Shown here piece after piece: positions 47,926-56,278 of a DNA stretch of 64,000 nt. The DNA comes from Pedobacter sp. BMA (GTDB taxonomy: Bacteria; Bacteroidota; Bacteroidia; Sphingobacteriales; Sphingobacteriaceae): assembly GCF_001027745.1 (NCBI RefSeq), contig NZ_LECU01000003.1, forward strand, positions 1-64,000, in the 5' to 3' direction. Position 1 is the stretch's first letter, and the number at the start of each line of letters is the position of its first letter. The notes below the pieces were generated by a model. The model ran no database searches and was not told the DNA's origin. It saw nothing but the letters and a program-made list of their open reading frames with translations. The position numbers were made by a program, and so were the translations under genes.

Positions 47926-47957
47926 ATACAACTTAAGCTTTTCTTTTTATTAGCGCC

Positions 47958-48221
47958 ATGCAAAGAGGCGGTCAGCGTATAGGTGGTAAAAACAGGAGGA
48001 ACGAGGTAGGAATCTCCTCTCTTGCACTTAACGTTAGAAGATACCGTAAGATGAGAGGCTTGACTATGACTGATCTTGCGAATAAAGTTGAGGTTGACTA
48101 TTCGCAAATATCCAGAATTGAGAGAGGTGTAGTAAATGCTACAGTTTCGATGATATTTGATATTGCCAAAGTTTTAGATGTGAAACCTCAGCAGCTGATT
48201 GAGGAGTTTCCACATCTTTAA
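47958..48221 (+). CDS. XRE-family transcriptional regulator
   Basis: An 87-residue protein with a single HTH_3 domain: LALNVRRYRKMRGLTMTDLA, then VEVDYSQISRIERGVVNATV (recognition helix) and DIAKVLDVKPQQLIEEF. No sensor domain. It is divergent from the six small genes across a palindrome, so it probably represses that operon and itself. Confidence 0.88.
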   Translation: MQRGGQRIGGKNRRNEVGISSLALNVRRYRKMRGLTMTDLANKVEVDYSQISRIERGVVNATVSMIFDIAKVLDVKPQQLIEEFPHL

Positions 48222-48258
48222 CTATATAGCGAGCTAGGAGCTCGCAGATTACACTATA

Positions 48259-49134
48259 CTACTGAGAATCTGGATGGATGGTAACTTTATATTGTTTTTC
48301 TTCCATATGCCATATCATTGAGTAACTAAAATCAAGTATTTCATGGCGATTGCTCGAGCCACCTATTAAAAATTCAGATATTATCTCACCAATAGCGTTG
48401 CTTGATAGGTGCTCCAACAAATTATTGAAATAACCAGAATTACTCATCACCATATATTGCTTGTTGCCAAAAGTTATGATCTTACCGTTTTCAACTGGCA
48501 TTTGGCAATCATGTTCTGCAGTGGATTGAGTAAGAGATGAAACTTCGTCAATTTCATCTCCCACGTATGGATTGGATTGGTCGTGACTTAATGCGCTGGT
48601 AAATCCGACCATCAATTCACTATCAACATTTATTAAAAGTTGAGAATTCCCCATCATTGGATATAGAGGATGATCAAAACCATTTTGAGGGCGTTTTCCA
48701 AAATCAGAGTATTTTTTACTTTTCACAATACCTTTATCTGTGCAGTACTTTTTTACCCATTTAGGAACATCCATGTTTGTGGAATTGTAAAAAAGCTGAA
48801 AATCACTCTCTTTATCGCATTTTTTCCCATATGGTTTAACGAGAAAATAAGAATTACTTACCCTACCAATGCAATATTTGCCATCGGTATCAAGTATTAA
48901 CGCAATGCGTAGGCTTGAAAGAATTTTAGTTAGGATACCAGAGTTGATACCCAATAAGTTCGAGTAGTTTCTAATATTAATCTGAATCTTTGTTTCACGA
49001 TTTATCTTCCAAACCAGAAAGTAAATTTTATTCCTGTGCTCTTGAGTGTTTTCACTGAAAACTTTATCGATTGTTATCTTAACTGTGTTTGGTATATGAA
49101 GATATAATTCATATGGAGTTTCTGCTTGTTTCAT
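48259..49134 (-). CDS. Hypothetical protein with possible winged helix
   Basis: A 291-residue protein without a named family. Residues about 35-95 (FLVWKINRETKIQINIRNYS, then LLGINSGILTKILSSLRIAL) look like a winged helix-turn-helix. The rest is polar with Ser/Asp-rich linkers and a C-terminal strand region. It borders a gene-poor stretch with a 12-bp repeat array, which would suit a replication or excision protein binding there, but no Rep motif was identified. Confidence 0.5.
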   Translation of the reverse strand: MKQAETPYELYLHIPNTVKITIDKVFSENTQEHRNKIYFLVWKINRETKIQINIRNYSNLLGINSGILTKILSSLRIALILDTDGKYCIGRVSNSYFLVKPYGKKCDKESDFQLFYNSTNMDVPKWVKKYCTDKGIVKSKKYSDFGKRPQNGFDHPLYPMMGNSQLLINVDSELMVGFTSALSHDQSNPYVGDEIDEVSSLTQSTAEHDCQMPVENGKIITFGNKQYMVMSNSGYFNNLLEHLSSNAIGEIISEFLIGGSSNRHEILDFSYSMIWHMEEKQYKVTIHPDSQ

Positions 49135-49380
49135 AATCCTACTATTATTGCTCTCAACTTCTTAACTTCCTTCTCACAAGAAGCAAAACTGATACATGGC
49201 TGAAGTTGAGAATGAGCCATGCACCAGCATAATGATAGTGAAACTATTTAAGCAAAGAATTTAGAATTGTTTCATTGATTCTAAAGTAATGCCTAAACAA
49301 AAAAAATCAAGTGTATTTGTTATTTTTTGAAACTATATATTGGAGCGTAAATTCTGCAACTATTAAGAATAATGCTTCAT
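49135..49380. other. Non-coding stretch left of the repeat array
   Basis: 246 bp without a gene. A hairpin CATGGCT / AGCCATG (49195-49201 with 49215-49221) and a 9-bp inverted pair CTCAACTTC / GAAGTTGAG around it are the only structures noted. Confidence 0.4.
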
Positions 49381-49464
49381 GCTACGTTAAGTGCTACATT
49401 AAGCTTTTCGTTTTATGTTACGTTCGGTAGTACGTTAAATACCACATTAAATACCACATTAAGC
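49381..49464 (+). repeat. 12-bp tandem repeat array (seven phased units)
   Basis: Seven consecutive 12-bp units. Five fit the core YACRTTAA: GCTACGTTAAGT, GCTACATTAAGC, then two diverged units, then AGTACGTTAAAT, ACCACATTAAAT, ACCACATTAAGC. All keep the 12-bp phase. It is iteron-like in arrangement, though the period is short for plasmid iterons. Confidence 0.7.
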
Positions 49465-49510
49465 AGTACCATAATTAGTATTAGATTTATTCTTAGAATT
49501 AGAATAAGAG

Positions 49511-49535
49511 ATATAATGTATTACATACATTATAT
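49511..49535. repeat. Perfect 25-bp palindrome
   Basis: ATATAATGTAT-TAC-ATACATTATAT: 11-bp arms and a 3-base centre, 46 bp to the right of the repeat array. Fits a dimeric protein site. Confidence 0.6.
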
Positions 49536-50324
49536 ACCTGCAGAAGAAAAATTGAGATGAAAATTTATAATAGTTATTCGAGTTGAATAGTAGATTTTGA
49601 TACATCTATATTAACCGATAACAATGGAATGTATTTAACGCATTGAGTTTTGCTTTAATGTAAGAAGTCATTAAACTCTGCAGGTTGAAGGATATTTGCA
49701 AAGGTTGAGATAGTATTTCTACAGTTCGATAAACTACATTGAGTTATTGAATTAAACTGAATCTATCGTAACTGAAATTGAAACATTAAGAGTTATCGTT
49801 TCAACCATTCGTAGTTAAATATTAAATAAGATAATTTTTCAACTAAGTAATAATCTTGAGGGCGTAGGTTAAATATTATGTAGATACTATACTAAACCAA
49901 TGGTTAGCAACTTATCAAGTTCTTTCATAACCTTTCAATGAAGATAATCATGTTTCGTTATAGGTATCGTACACTTCGATGGTTAAATTATTTTTATCGA
50001 TTAAGGATTCCCAGTATGAGGTGCTGAGATTGATATTTCTATTTTCAATTTGGACTTTCAAAGGGTAACTGTGTCAATATAGATCTTTTAAAATTTTTCA
50101 AGTTAGGAATTACAACTACCCCCCCAGTTCCGTTCACCCCCCCAAAGAATCTATTCAAACCACTTGACCTTTCCAGCGTTGCCAATACGTTAGTATTGCA
50201 TCCTATCGTGCAGGGTTGGCGAAGTGTAGTAACCAACCCTTTAATAGTTTACTTAAACTATCAACTAATTCACTATAAGATAGTTATGTTATTAAAATTG
50301 AATTGTAATCATTATATTTGCAGA
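49536..50324. other. Non-coding stretch right of the repeat array
   Basis: About 790 bp without a supported gene. Mostly AT-rich, with two runs of seven C at about 50114-50120 and 50138-50144. At 50313-50320 TATATTTG matches the -7 box and lies 4 bases before the next start codon. Confidence 0.45.
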
Positions 50325-50651
50325 ATGGAACACTTGAAAATACATAAAACAGTCTTTCAGTTTAGATCGAAGTTGATGCAAAGCTTAGCACCATCATTGA
50401 TACAGTATCTCAATGAGGTTGAAGCACTGGAAAAGGAAAATGAACGATTGAAAAAGTCTGGTGATGTAGTTACCATTCTTAACAAGTTACAAGCAGATTT
50501 ACAGCCTGTGGTGCAGTTTCACACTTCACCCCATCCAAACTTACCCAAGCAAAAGAAATTGTCTAAAAAGCAACAAGAACAAGCCAAATTGGATGCTCAC
50601 ATTCAGATGCTTGATAGGCTGGCATTTGAAGAAATTAAAAAGGGAACTTAA
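50325..50651 (+). CDS. Small coiled-coil protein of unknown function
   Basis: 108 residues from the ATG at 50325 (MEHLKIHKTVFQFRSKLMQS). A longer frame upstream passes through the promoter box and has no credible start. Helix LNEVEALEKENERLKKSG is a short coiled-coil; the C-terminal part is basic (KQKKLSKKQQEQAKLDAHIQ). It converges on the integrase gene with 17 bp between stops and may be an accessory factor such as an excisionase, but no HTH is evident. Confidence 0.6.
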   Translation: MEHLKIHKTVFQFRSKLMQSLAPSLIQYLNEVEALEKENERLKKSGDVVTILNKLQADLQPVVQFHTSPHPNLPKQKKLSKKQQEQAKLDAHIQMLDRLAFEEIKKGT

Positions 50652-50668
50652 CAGCTCCCTTCAACGTT

Positions 50669-52003
50669 TTAAAAATTAATCTTCTTTCTTGTATTTCCGA
50701 AATCCAGCTTCAACTTTCCACGAAGATAGGTGACTGTCTGGCTGAAATCTGAGTGCCTGCAATGATTTTGTAATGCTTCTTGAACCTCATTAATTGGTAA
50801 ACCACTTTGCATTAAGGTATGGTAAAGTTTAATTACACCACTATGTTTCAATGCATACATATTCTTATCAACGTATGCACCATCATAGTCTGTTTTGAAT
50901 CGTTCACGTGTGTCAACAAAATGCAGGGTGAAGGTTGCATAATTGTATGGTATCGTGGTATCAATGTTGTTTGTTATTAGGTAATCATCTTTGGTAAATC
51001 CGTTAGGAAATTTATACTTCATCCATTTCTTTAAAATAGCAACTAAAGCATCTGGAATATCAACGTTGATTAAGTTTTTATTAGTGTATTTCTTTGCTGA
51101 CTTAGTTAGCTTTGGTGGTATCGTGAAACGTTCCCGACCTTCTGTAAAGTCTACCATCCAGCACTTCAATCTTAACAGTTCCGACTTACGAATAAACCCA
51201 TAATAAATAATGGCACTGCTGGTGTAAATGGCTTTGTCTATCGCATTTTCACTATCTTTTAATACATCGAACCAAGTATTAAATTCAAACTCACTCCAAG
51301 GCTCAAATCGGTCAAAATCACCATCATCATCTTGTTCAATTTTCTCACTATCAGATTTGATTTTAACACCAATTGTTGGATTGTTTTCAATCAAGTCTTT
51401 ATCGATTAACATATTGAAGAGAATTGCAATTCTGGCTTTGGCTGCACTGCAGGTTGATGCTGACCATCTCGCTATGTCACCACCTTTAGATGCATTGAAA
51501 TGTCTTTCAATGAAGTTCTTTATGTCAATTCTGGTAACCTTACGAATATCATCGTCCTTGCCTATTTCAACCAAATAAGGTTTGAAAGAAGTACGTAGCA
51601 TCGTTGGAATTGCTCGGGCTGCTGCTTCTTTTCCTTCGCTCGGATCAATCCAACCTTTATCTTCTTTTAGCATCGTAATTGCATCATCGAATTTAATACG
51701 GTCATCGATTTCTTGCTGCCATGCAGCAAGCTTTATACGCTGCGTAGCTTTCCGATTTTCCAAGCTGAGCTTTGGATCAACTCCAGATTCAAGGTCACGT
51801 TTAACCAGATTTAAAAGCGTTGTTGCAAGTTCCATTCTTCTCTCAAGGTCGGGTTCTTTTTGCAGAGAAATCTTATAGTTTTTCAAACCATATTCTTTCC
51901 TACGTTCAAGTTTTCCTGCTTCTGTTAGAAGGTAATAAGACACGTACCATTTGTTGTTATCGGCAGTATTTATGCTTAGTTTTTTATAGTTGAGTGCGGT
52001 CAT
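50669..52003 (-). CDS. Tyrosine recombinase (island integrase)
   Basis: A 444-residue integrase. The N-terminal region (1-60) is an arm-binding-like domain, 110-215 the core-binding SAM-like domain, and 230-430 the catalytic domain with Arg272 (YYGFIRKSELLRL), His387 in NMYALKHSGVIK, His414/His417 in LQNHCRHSDF and Tyr426 (QTVTYLRG). The box II Arg is not in the HxxR form, as also seen in other Bacteroidota phage integrases. The start codon is 8 bases from the right end repeat, the normal position for an int gene next to its att site. Confidence 0.88.
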   Translation of the reverse strand: MTALNYKKLSINTADNNKWYVSYYLLTEAGKLERRKEYGLKNYKISLQKEPDLERRMELATTLLNLVKRDLESGVDPKLSLENRKATQRIKLAAWQQEIDDRIKFDDAITMLKEDKGWIDPSEGKEAAARAIPTMLRTSFKPYLVEIGKDDDIRKVTRIDIKNFIERHFNASKGGDIARWSASTCSAAKARIAILFNMLIDKDLIENNPTIGVKIKSDSEKIEQDDDGDFDRFEPWSEFEFNTWFDVLKDSENAIDKAIYTSSAIIYYGFIRKSELLRLKCWMVDFTEGRERFTIPPKLTKSAKKYTNKNLINVDIPDALVAILKKWMKYKFPNGFTKDDYLITNNIDTTIPYNYATFTLHFVDTRERFKTDYDGAYVDKNMYALKHSGVIKLYHTLMQSGLPINEVQEALQNHCRHSDFSQTVTYLRGKLKLDFGNTRKKINF

Positions 52004-52011
52004 TTAATTTT

Positions 52012-52033
52012 GTCCCTTTTTTGTCCCTTTTTT
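52012..52033 (+). repeat. Right end repeat, probable attR
   Basis: GTCCC-T6-GTCCC-T6, two exact 11-bp units. One mismatch to the copy at 30347-30368; same orientation. Confidence 0.6.
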
Positions 52034-52196
52034 AAAATTGTTCGTTTAATGAACGTAAAGGTATAAAAAAAATACTAACCAAATATTTATGGCACAAATA
52101 TGAATCTATTGTATTAAGAACAGGTTAAGCCAGGATTATTTATATCATCGTTTTTTCGAGGTTACTGAGCGATCAATTTCACAGAATTCACAAAAT

Positions 52197-52290
52197 AAAA
52201 AAAGGTTACAACAATCGCTGTTGTAACCTTTATCTAAATTAACGCTCTCAATCTTTATGATTGTGATGCAAGGCTCTCACCCCTTGCAGT
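52197..52290 (-). ncRNA. Probable small RNA with three hairpins and terminator
   Basis: From the promoter at 52293-52322 a transcript of about 90 nt would contain: hairpin 1 TGCAAGG-8-CCTTGCA (52267-52288), hairpin 2 CAATC-5-GATTG (52249-52263), and a terminator stem of 13 bp AAAGGTTACAACA / TGTTGTAACCTTT (52201-52231) followed by T on the minus strand. No ORF fits inside. It lies just outside the island in chromosomal sequence. No Rfam family recognised. Confidence 0.6.
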
Positions 52291-52292
52291 CA

Positions 52293-52322
52293 CAAAATTA
52301 ACACTTTCTTTCTAATTCACAA
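52293..52322 (-). promoter_or_regulatory. Promoter of the small RNA
   Basis: Minus strand TTG (52320-52322), 19-base spacer, TAATTTTG (52293-52300), a full match to the Bacteroidota consensus for box sequence and spacing. Confidence 0.65.
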
Positions 52323-52472
52323 TACATAAATAATTTAAAATACCTTTTTTTTTCAAAAAAAAGTATTTTAATGTTAAATCAGTATCAATCCGGGCTATCA
52401 TTGTTAACATAAAAAAATTGTTGCTTTTACGTTAAGTATATGTAAATTTAATATAACCAAATATAAAGGGAA

Positions 52473-53684
52473 TTGAAAACAGGGGTAAGCATATATTTTT
52501 TTAAACGCATTTTATTTATCTGCTTTATAATGATGAGTATAAATGTTTGTGCTCAAAAATATTCGTTTGACTTTTACGACGGAACTTTCAATTTTGAAGT
52601 ACCCAGCGGTTTAAAGATCACTGTATCTACTGGCGCATCTGAAAGCGGGATAAGGGATTTTTACAGCAAAATAACTACCAGCGATTATCTTTCGCTGGTA
52701 GATGAACTCAAGGATTATCAAAAAGAGCACAAATTAAACGACTGGATCTATTATCAGCTCATCCGGAAAACGGCAGAGCAGATTAGTCCGAAGGCCGAGA
52801 ATTATTTCAGGTATACACTATACAAATGGTTTTTGTTAGGCAAATGCGGCTATGATGCCAGATTAGCTGTAGGGAATAATCAGGTTATTTTTTATGTCAG
52901 AAATAATGAAGATATACGCGATATCCCCTACTTTGTCATCGATGATCATAAGTATACCTGCTTAAATCATCATGATTACGGGAAACTATTTAAGCAGGCG
53001 GATAGTTATAAACCCGTCGACATTATAATCCCTGAAGCAAAAGCGGCATTTTCATATAAAGTAACGCGTATGCCCGACTTTAAACCTGAAAGCTACGGAG
53101 AGAGAGCGCTTGCCTTTAATTTTAAACATAATACCTACCATTTCAAATTGAAAGTAAGCGACGATGTTGAAACCATCTTTAAAAACTACCCTGGTGTAGA
53201 TTTTGAAAGTTATTTCAATATTCCTCTGAGTAGAGAAACCTACAGTTCGCTGATTCCAACATTGAAAGAAAATATCAGATACATGGACCAAAAGAAAGGT
53301 GTTGATTATTTAATGCGCTTTACCAGATATGCCTTTCTATACGAGAATGATGATCAAAACTTTGGAAAAGAGAAACGTTTATCGCCAGAGCAAACCTTGG
53401 GCAATACTTATAGCGACTGCGACGACCGTGCGGCACTATTCTTTTACCTGGTTAAAGAAATTTATAACTTACCAATGGTTGCCCTTCTTTATCCAACACA
53501 CCTCACTATGGCTGTTCAATTTGATAAGCCAATCGGGGAATTTATTGTTTACAAAGGCAAAAAATATTCTTACTGCGAACCTACCCCTCAAGTACAGGAC
53601 CTGAAGATCGGCCAGCTATCGTCTAAGCTTAAAAACATTAAATTTGAGGTGGTTTATGCCTATGAACCACAGGCTAAACGTTAG
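52473..53684 (+). CDS. Exported transglutaminase-like protein
   Basis: 403 residues if read from the TTG at 52473, the only start that keeps the signal peptide FKRILFICFIMMSINVCAQ; the first ATG lies inside that hydrophobic stretch. Near residue 310 YSDCDDRAALFFYLV and THLTMAVQF with YCEPTP supply a Cys-His-Asp/Glu-like triad of the transglutaminase-like superfamily. Two strand-rich domains precede it (residues 30-250). A secreted or periplasmic protease or crosslinking role is possible; the substrate is unknown. Confidence 0.7.
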   Translation: MKTGVSIYFFKRILFICFIMMSINVCAQKYSFDFYDGTFNFEVPSGLKITVSTGASESGIRDFYSKITTSDYLSLVDELKDYQKEHKLNDWIYYQLIRKTAEQISPKAENYFRYTLYKWFLLGKCGYDARLAVGNNQVIFYVRNNEDIRDIPYFVIDDHKYTCLNHHDYGKLFKQADSYKPVDIIIPEAKAAFSYKVTRMPDFKPESYGERALAFNFKHNTYHFKLKVSDDVETIFKNYPGVDFESYFNIPLSRETYSSLIPTLKENIRYMDQKKGVDYLMRFTRYAFLYENDDQNFGKEKRLSPEQTLGNTYSDCDDRAALFFYLVKEIYNLPMVALLYPTHLTMAVQFDKPIGEFIVYKGKKYSYCEPTPQVQDLKIGQLSSKLKNIKFEVVYAYEPQAKR

Positions 53685-53791
53685 CAGGCTTTAATGTTAA
53701 ATTACCATTATCAATAGGTAACTAAATTGTTAGGCAAATAATCGACGGCTTATTAATGGTACTTTAGATGGCAATTTAAAATGTCAACCCT

Positions 53792-54067
53792 ATGTCGGCG
53801 ATAATCTATTCTATATTAAAAGAATTTTATGTTGAAGTTCATGGCCACGCAGTTAAGGCCAGAATAATGTCTCCGATCAATCATCCGGATACATTCGTAT
53901 TTCAAACCAGCTTATTCTACAAAAGTAATGCAGAAGCAGATGCATATGAGCCGGCTTCAACATTTAATTCGTATGCTACCGCCGAGCGTCATTTGCTGCA
54001 GTACCTTGAAACTTTCCAAAATGCCCTGGATTTAGGAGGTGAAGTTGCCAAAGGAACTGCCTTCTAA
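53792..54067 (+). CDS. Conserved small protein of unknown function
   Basis: A 91-residue soluble protein: IYSILKEFYVEVHGHAVKAR and NSYATAERHLLQYLETFQNA. No family recognised. Its stop overlaps by 4 bp the stop of a small convergent membrane protein gene. Confidence 0.65.
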   Translation: MSAIIYSILKEFYVEVHGHAVKARIMSPINHPDTFVFQTSLFYKSNAEADAYEPASTFNSYATAERHLLQYLETFQNALDLGGEVAKGTAF

Positions 54068-54216
54068 AGGTTCTCCTTATCGGCGTCCTCCGCCGGCGTT
54101 TCAGATTGAAGTACTTCTTCTTCAAACTCCTTTTTATCCTTCTGGTTCCTTTTAATCAAATAAATGAGTAAAGCGGCAACCAAAATCAGCACTGCAATAA
54201 TTACAGGATAGTTCAT
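54064..54216 (-). CDS. 50-residue single-pass membrane protein
   Basis: A short frame from ATG 54214-54216 to TAG 54064-54066: MNYPVIIAVLILVAALLIYL is one membrane helix, followed by KRNQKDKKEFEEEVL and an acidic tail. The clear membrane-anchor plus charged tail design and the lack of any other gene in the 300-bp gap support it as real. Confidence 0.6.
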   Translation of the reverse strand: MNYPVIIAVLILVAALLIYLIKRNQKDKKEFEEEVLQSETPAEDADKENL

Positions 54217-54363
54217 ATTCTAGTGGTTTATCTAAGCATTCTCTTTGTAAGTAATTTACGTTAAATATTTTAGATGTTAACAGTCATTCACCGTGTTAAC
54301 ATAATCATAATATTAATTTAATCTTTTGATCATTTACCTTTGCGTAAATCCTAAAAGAGTTAA

Positions 54364-54678
54364 ATGAAAAAGCACAAAACTAAGTCGAAGAATATTTCGG
54401 CGAATAAGAAAGCACGTAAAGAATTAGAATCAAGATTAGCAGTAGCATTTAACGAAGTTCTCGCCCCGTTTGGTAAAGCAAAAAAAACAGATAAAGTGAT
54501 TGAGAAATTTGCAAAACAACTTTCTAAGAAAATTTCGTTAAAGCCAATAGATGATTCGATTACTCCCTTTTTAAAACAAGATGTTGTTGAGGAAATAATA
54601 GTAGTAGAAAGCCCTTTAATAGATGAAGCTCCCAAAGCTTCCGGAAGAAAAACAAAAACTGCGAAAACAGTTTCATAA
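54364..54678 (+). CDS. Small basic protein of unknown function
   Basis: A 104-residue protein with a strongly basic N-terminus (KKHKTKSKNISANKKARKEL) and Lys-rich tail, with the helical middle SRLAVAFNEVLAPFGKAKK. The composition suggests nucleic-acid binding. It is followed by a strong terminator. Confidence 0.65.
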   Translation: MKKHKTKSKNISANKKARKELESRLAVAFNEVLAPFGKAKKTDKVIEKFAKQLSKKISLKPIDDSITPFLKQDVVEEIIVVESPLIDEAPKASGRKTKTAKTVS

Positions 54679-54692
54679 ATAGGTACTTAAAC

Positions 54693-54724
54693 AAAAAACG
54701 CCAGAATTGCTTCTGGCGTTTTTT
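54693..54724. terminator. Bidirectional terminator
   Basis: AAAACGCCAGAA / TTCTGGCGTTTT with a 4-base loop TTGC (54695-54706 with 54711-54722), flanked by A and T runs; between convergent genes. Confidence 0.92.
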
Positions 54725-54744
54725 GTTATATAGGTTTTGTAAGA

Positions 54745-56169
54745 TTATTTTACAACACCTGGAGTGGTATATGCTAATGATTGAGGATCGAAATGAGCCC
54801 AGTTAGCAGTCCAGTCTGTTGTACCAAAAGCACCTTTAAATGCTACAGTTTTATCAAAGTTAGCAGCTAGTTTAGCATTAGTAAATAAAGCACCTGTCGC
54901 AGCACTAGAACCAGTAGCTAAGGTAAAGTTCGGTCTTCCGATTTTCGTAGAAATATCAGATGAATATTTATATGCATCTACAAATGTTGCAGCAGTGATA
55001 TCTGCTGTATTAAAAGTGTTAGCAGCAGTTAATAATGGATTGATAATTGCAAGTGTAGCAGAATTTGTTGCTTTAACTTGGTTTGATTTACCATTTGAAT
55101 TAAAAATCAAGTTATTAGCGAATACTGATGTATTGGCAACTAAGTTACTTGAAGAATTAACTGTTGATGGAGCGGCCGGTCTCTCATCATCATAGAAAAT
55201 ACCTTCTGTGTAGTTAGCAAAAACTGAGTTGAAAATGCTAATCGCTGAATTACGACGAATTTGAGCACCATGTTGAAAGTTTGCATTCACTGTTCCTTGA
55301 CCCACAGGACCTAAAATAGTCATGTTTGAGAAAACTGCTGAAGTCTGAGGAGTAGCATTACTTCCAGATGAATTATTATCAGATTCGAAACCGTTAGAAC
55401 CAGATACGTCGGCTGTCACAGATAAGCGTTGAGCTAATCCAAACTGTACTTTTCCTGAGTATCCATTATCTGTATCAAAATCATCATCCCATGTATCAAT
55501 TGCTAATAAATATGAACAATTAACTGCACCACCGAACCACTCGAAAGCATCATCACCTGAACGATACACTTCGATGTGATCAATAGTTGTACCAGACCCA
55601 ACTGATCCAAAAGTTAAGCCGTTGATTTCATTATCAGGACTCAATGCAATTCCTGCATATTCAATACGTACGTATTGCATTACGCCTGAATTATCTGCAT
55701 TATCAGTACCACCATGCTTACCTTTTTCAGTATCATCAGAAATACCTTCAATTGGCACTGATGTGCCTACGTTATTTATGGCTTTTCCTAATAGAATTAC
55801 ACCACCCCAATCACCTTGCGCACGAGCTCCCGCTGCAATACTTGAAGTAAATACAATTGGTTTATCGGCAGTACCAGCTGCATTTATTTTAGCACCTCTG
55901 GTGATAACTAAGGCACCTTTAGTTGCCTTATCCCCTTTAATAATTGTACCTGGAGCAATATTTAAAGTTGCATTATTTGTTACAAATACATTTCCTTTTA
56001 AAAGATAGATTTTATCAGCAGTCCAAGAAGTACTTGCAGTAATATCACCTTTTACCTCAACAGTATTACCGTCTACTGGTGGCGTGTAATCATCATCTTC
56101 AGTACTTTTAGAACAGCTTGCTAAAAAGACCATTACGCTCATTGCGCAAAGTAATAATTGTTTTTTCAT
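54745..56169 (-). CDS. Beta-helix-type lipoprotein
   Basis: A 474-residue lipoprotein (signal ending FLASCSKST). The body reads like a right-handed beta-helix or beta-sandwich surface protein: repeated short strands such as LLKGNVFVTNNATLNIAPGT, GGVILLGKAI, QYVRIEYAGI and DHIEVYRSGDDAFEWFGGAV. Asp-rich DTWDDDFDTDNGY may bind calcium. No catalytic site seen. It follows the TonB-dependent receptor gene with a 109-bp gap and is probably its surface-exposed partner. Confidence 0.72.
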   Translation of the reverse strand: MKKQLLLCAMSVMVFLASCSKSTEDDDYTPPVDGNTVEVKGDITASTSWTADKIYLLKGNVFVTNNATLNIAPGTIIKGDKATKGALVITRGAKINAAGTADKPIVFTSSIAAGARAQGDWGGVILLGKAINNVGTSVPIEGISDDTEKGKHGGTDNADNSGVMQYVRIEYAGIALSPDNEINGLTFGSVGSGTTIDHIEVYRSGDDAFEWFGGAVNCSYLLAIDTWDDDFDTDNGYSGKVQFGLAQRLSVTADVSGSNGFESDNNSSGSNATPQTSAVFSNMTILGPVGQGTVNANFQHGAQIRRNSAISIFNSVFANYTEGIFYDDERPAAPSTVNSSSNLVANTSVFANNLIFNSNGKSNQVKATNSATLAIINPLLTAANTFNTADITAATFVDAYKYSSDISTKIGRPNFTLATGSSAATGALFTNAKLAANFDKTVAFKGAFGTTDWTANWAHFDPQSLAYTTPGVVK

Positions 56170-56278
56170 TTTGTTTTTTTTACTTTCATCAAAAGTGTTA
56201 TTATGGTATTACCCATGCGTTAACACTGCTTTAATTAATTATTAAGAATTAACATTTAAAATGCGTTTGTATTTAACA

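Larger units (their letters stand above)
30347..52033. mobile_element. Integrated genomic island of about 21.7 kb (defence-rich)
   Basis: Bounded by a 22-bp direct repeat (30347-30368 and 52012-52033), with a tyrosine recombinase gene next to the right repeat and reading into the island. Gene content changes completely at the ends: chromosomal housekeeping genes outside; phage relics, restriction and other conflict-type genes, a serine recombinase and many small unknown genes inside. No conjugation genes were recognised, so it is either a mobilisable island or a degraded prophage carrying defence cargo (inference). Confidence 0.65.

Noticed and set aside
49381..49464. CRISPR array
   Set aside because: The 12-bp units are directly tandem without spacers, and no cas gene is in the window.
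49372..49560. 62-codon frame over the 12-bp repeat array
   Set aside because: Its T-L-N-T repeats are a by-product of the 12-bp DNA repeats and no start signal or homology is evident.
50196..50324. Longer version of the 108-residue protein
   Set aside because: The extra 43 codons cross an exact -7 promoter box and read as low-complexity hydrophobic sequence.
52240..52292. tRNA or tRNA fragment at the island end
   Set aside because: The hairpins have no T-loop or anticodon-arm pattern; a small RNA with terminator fits better.
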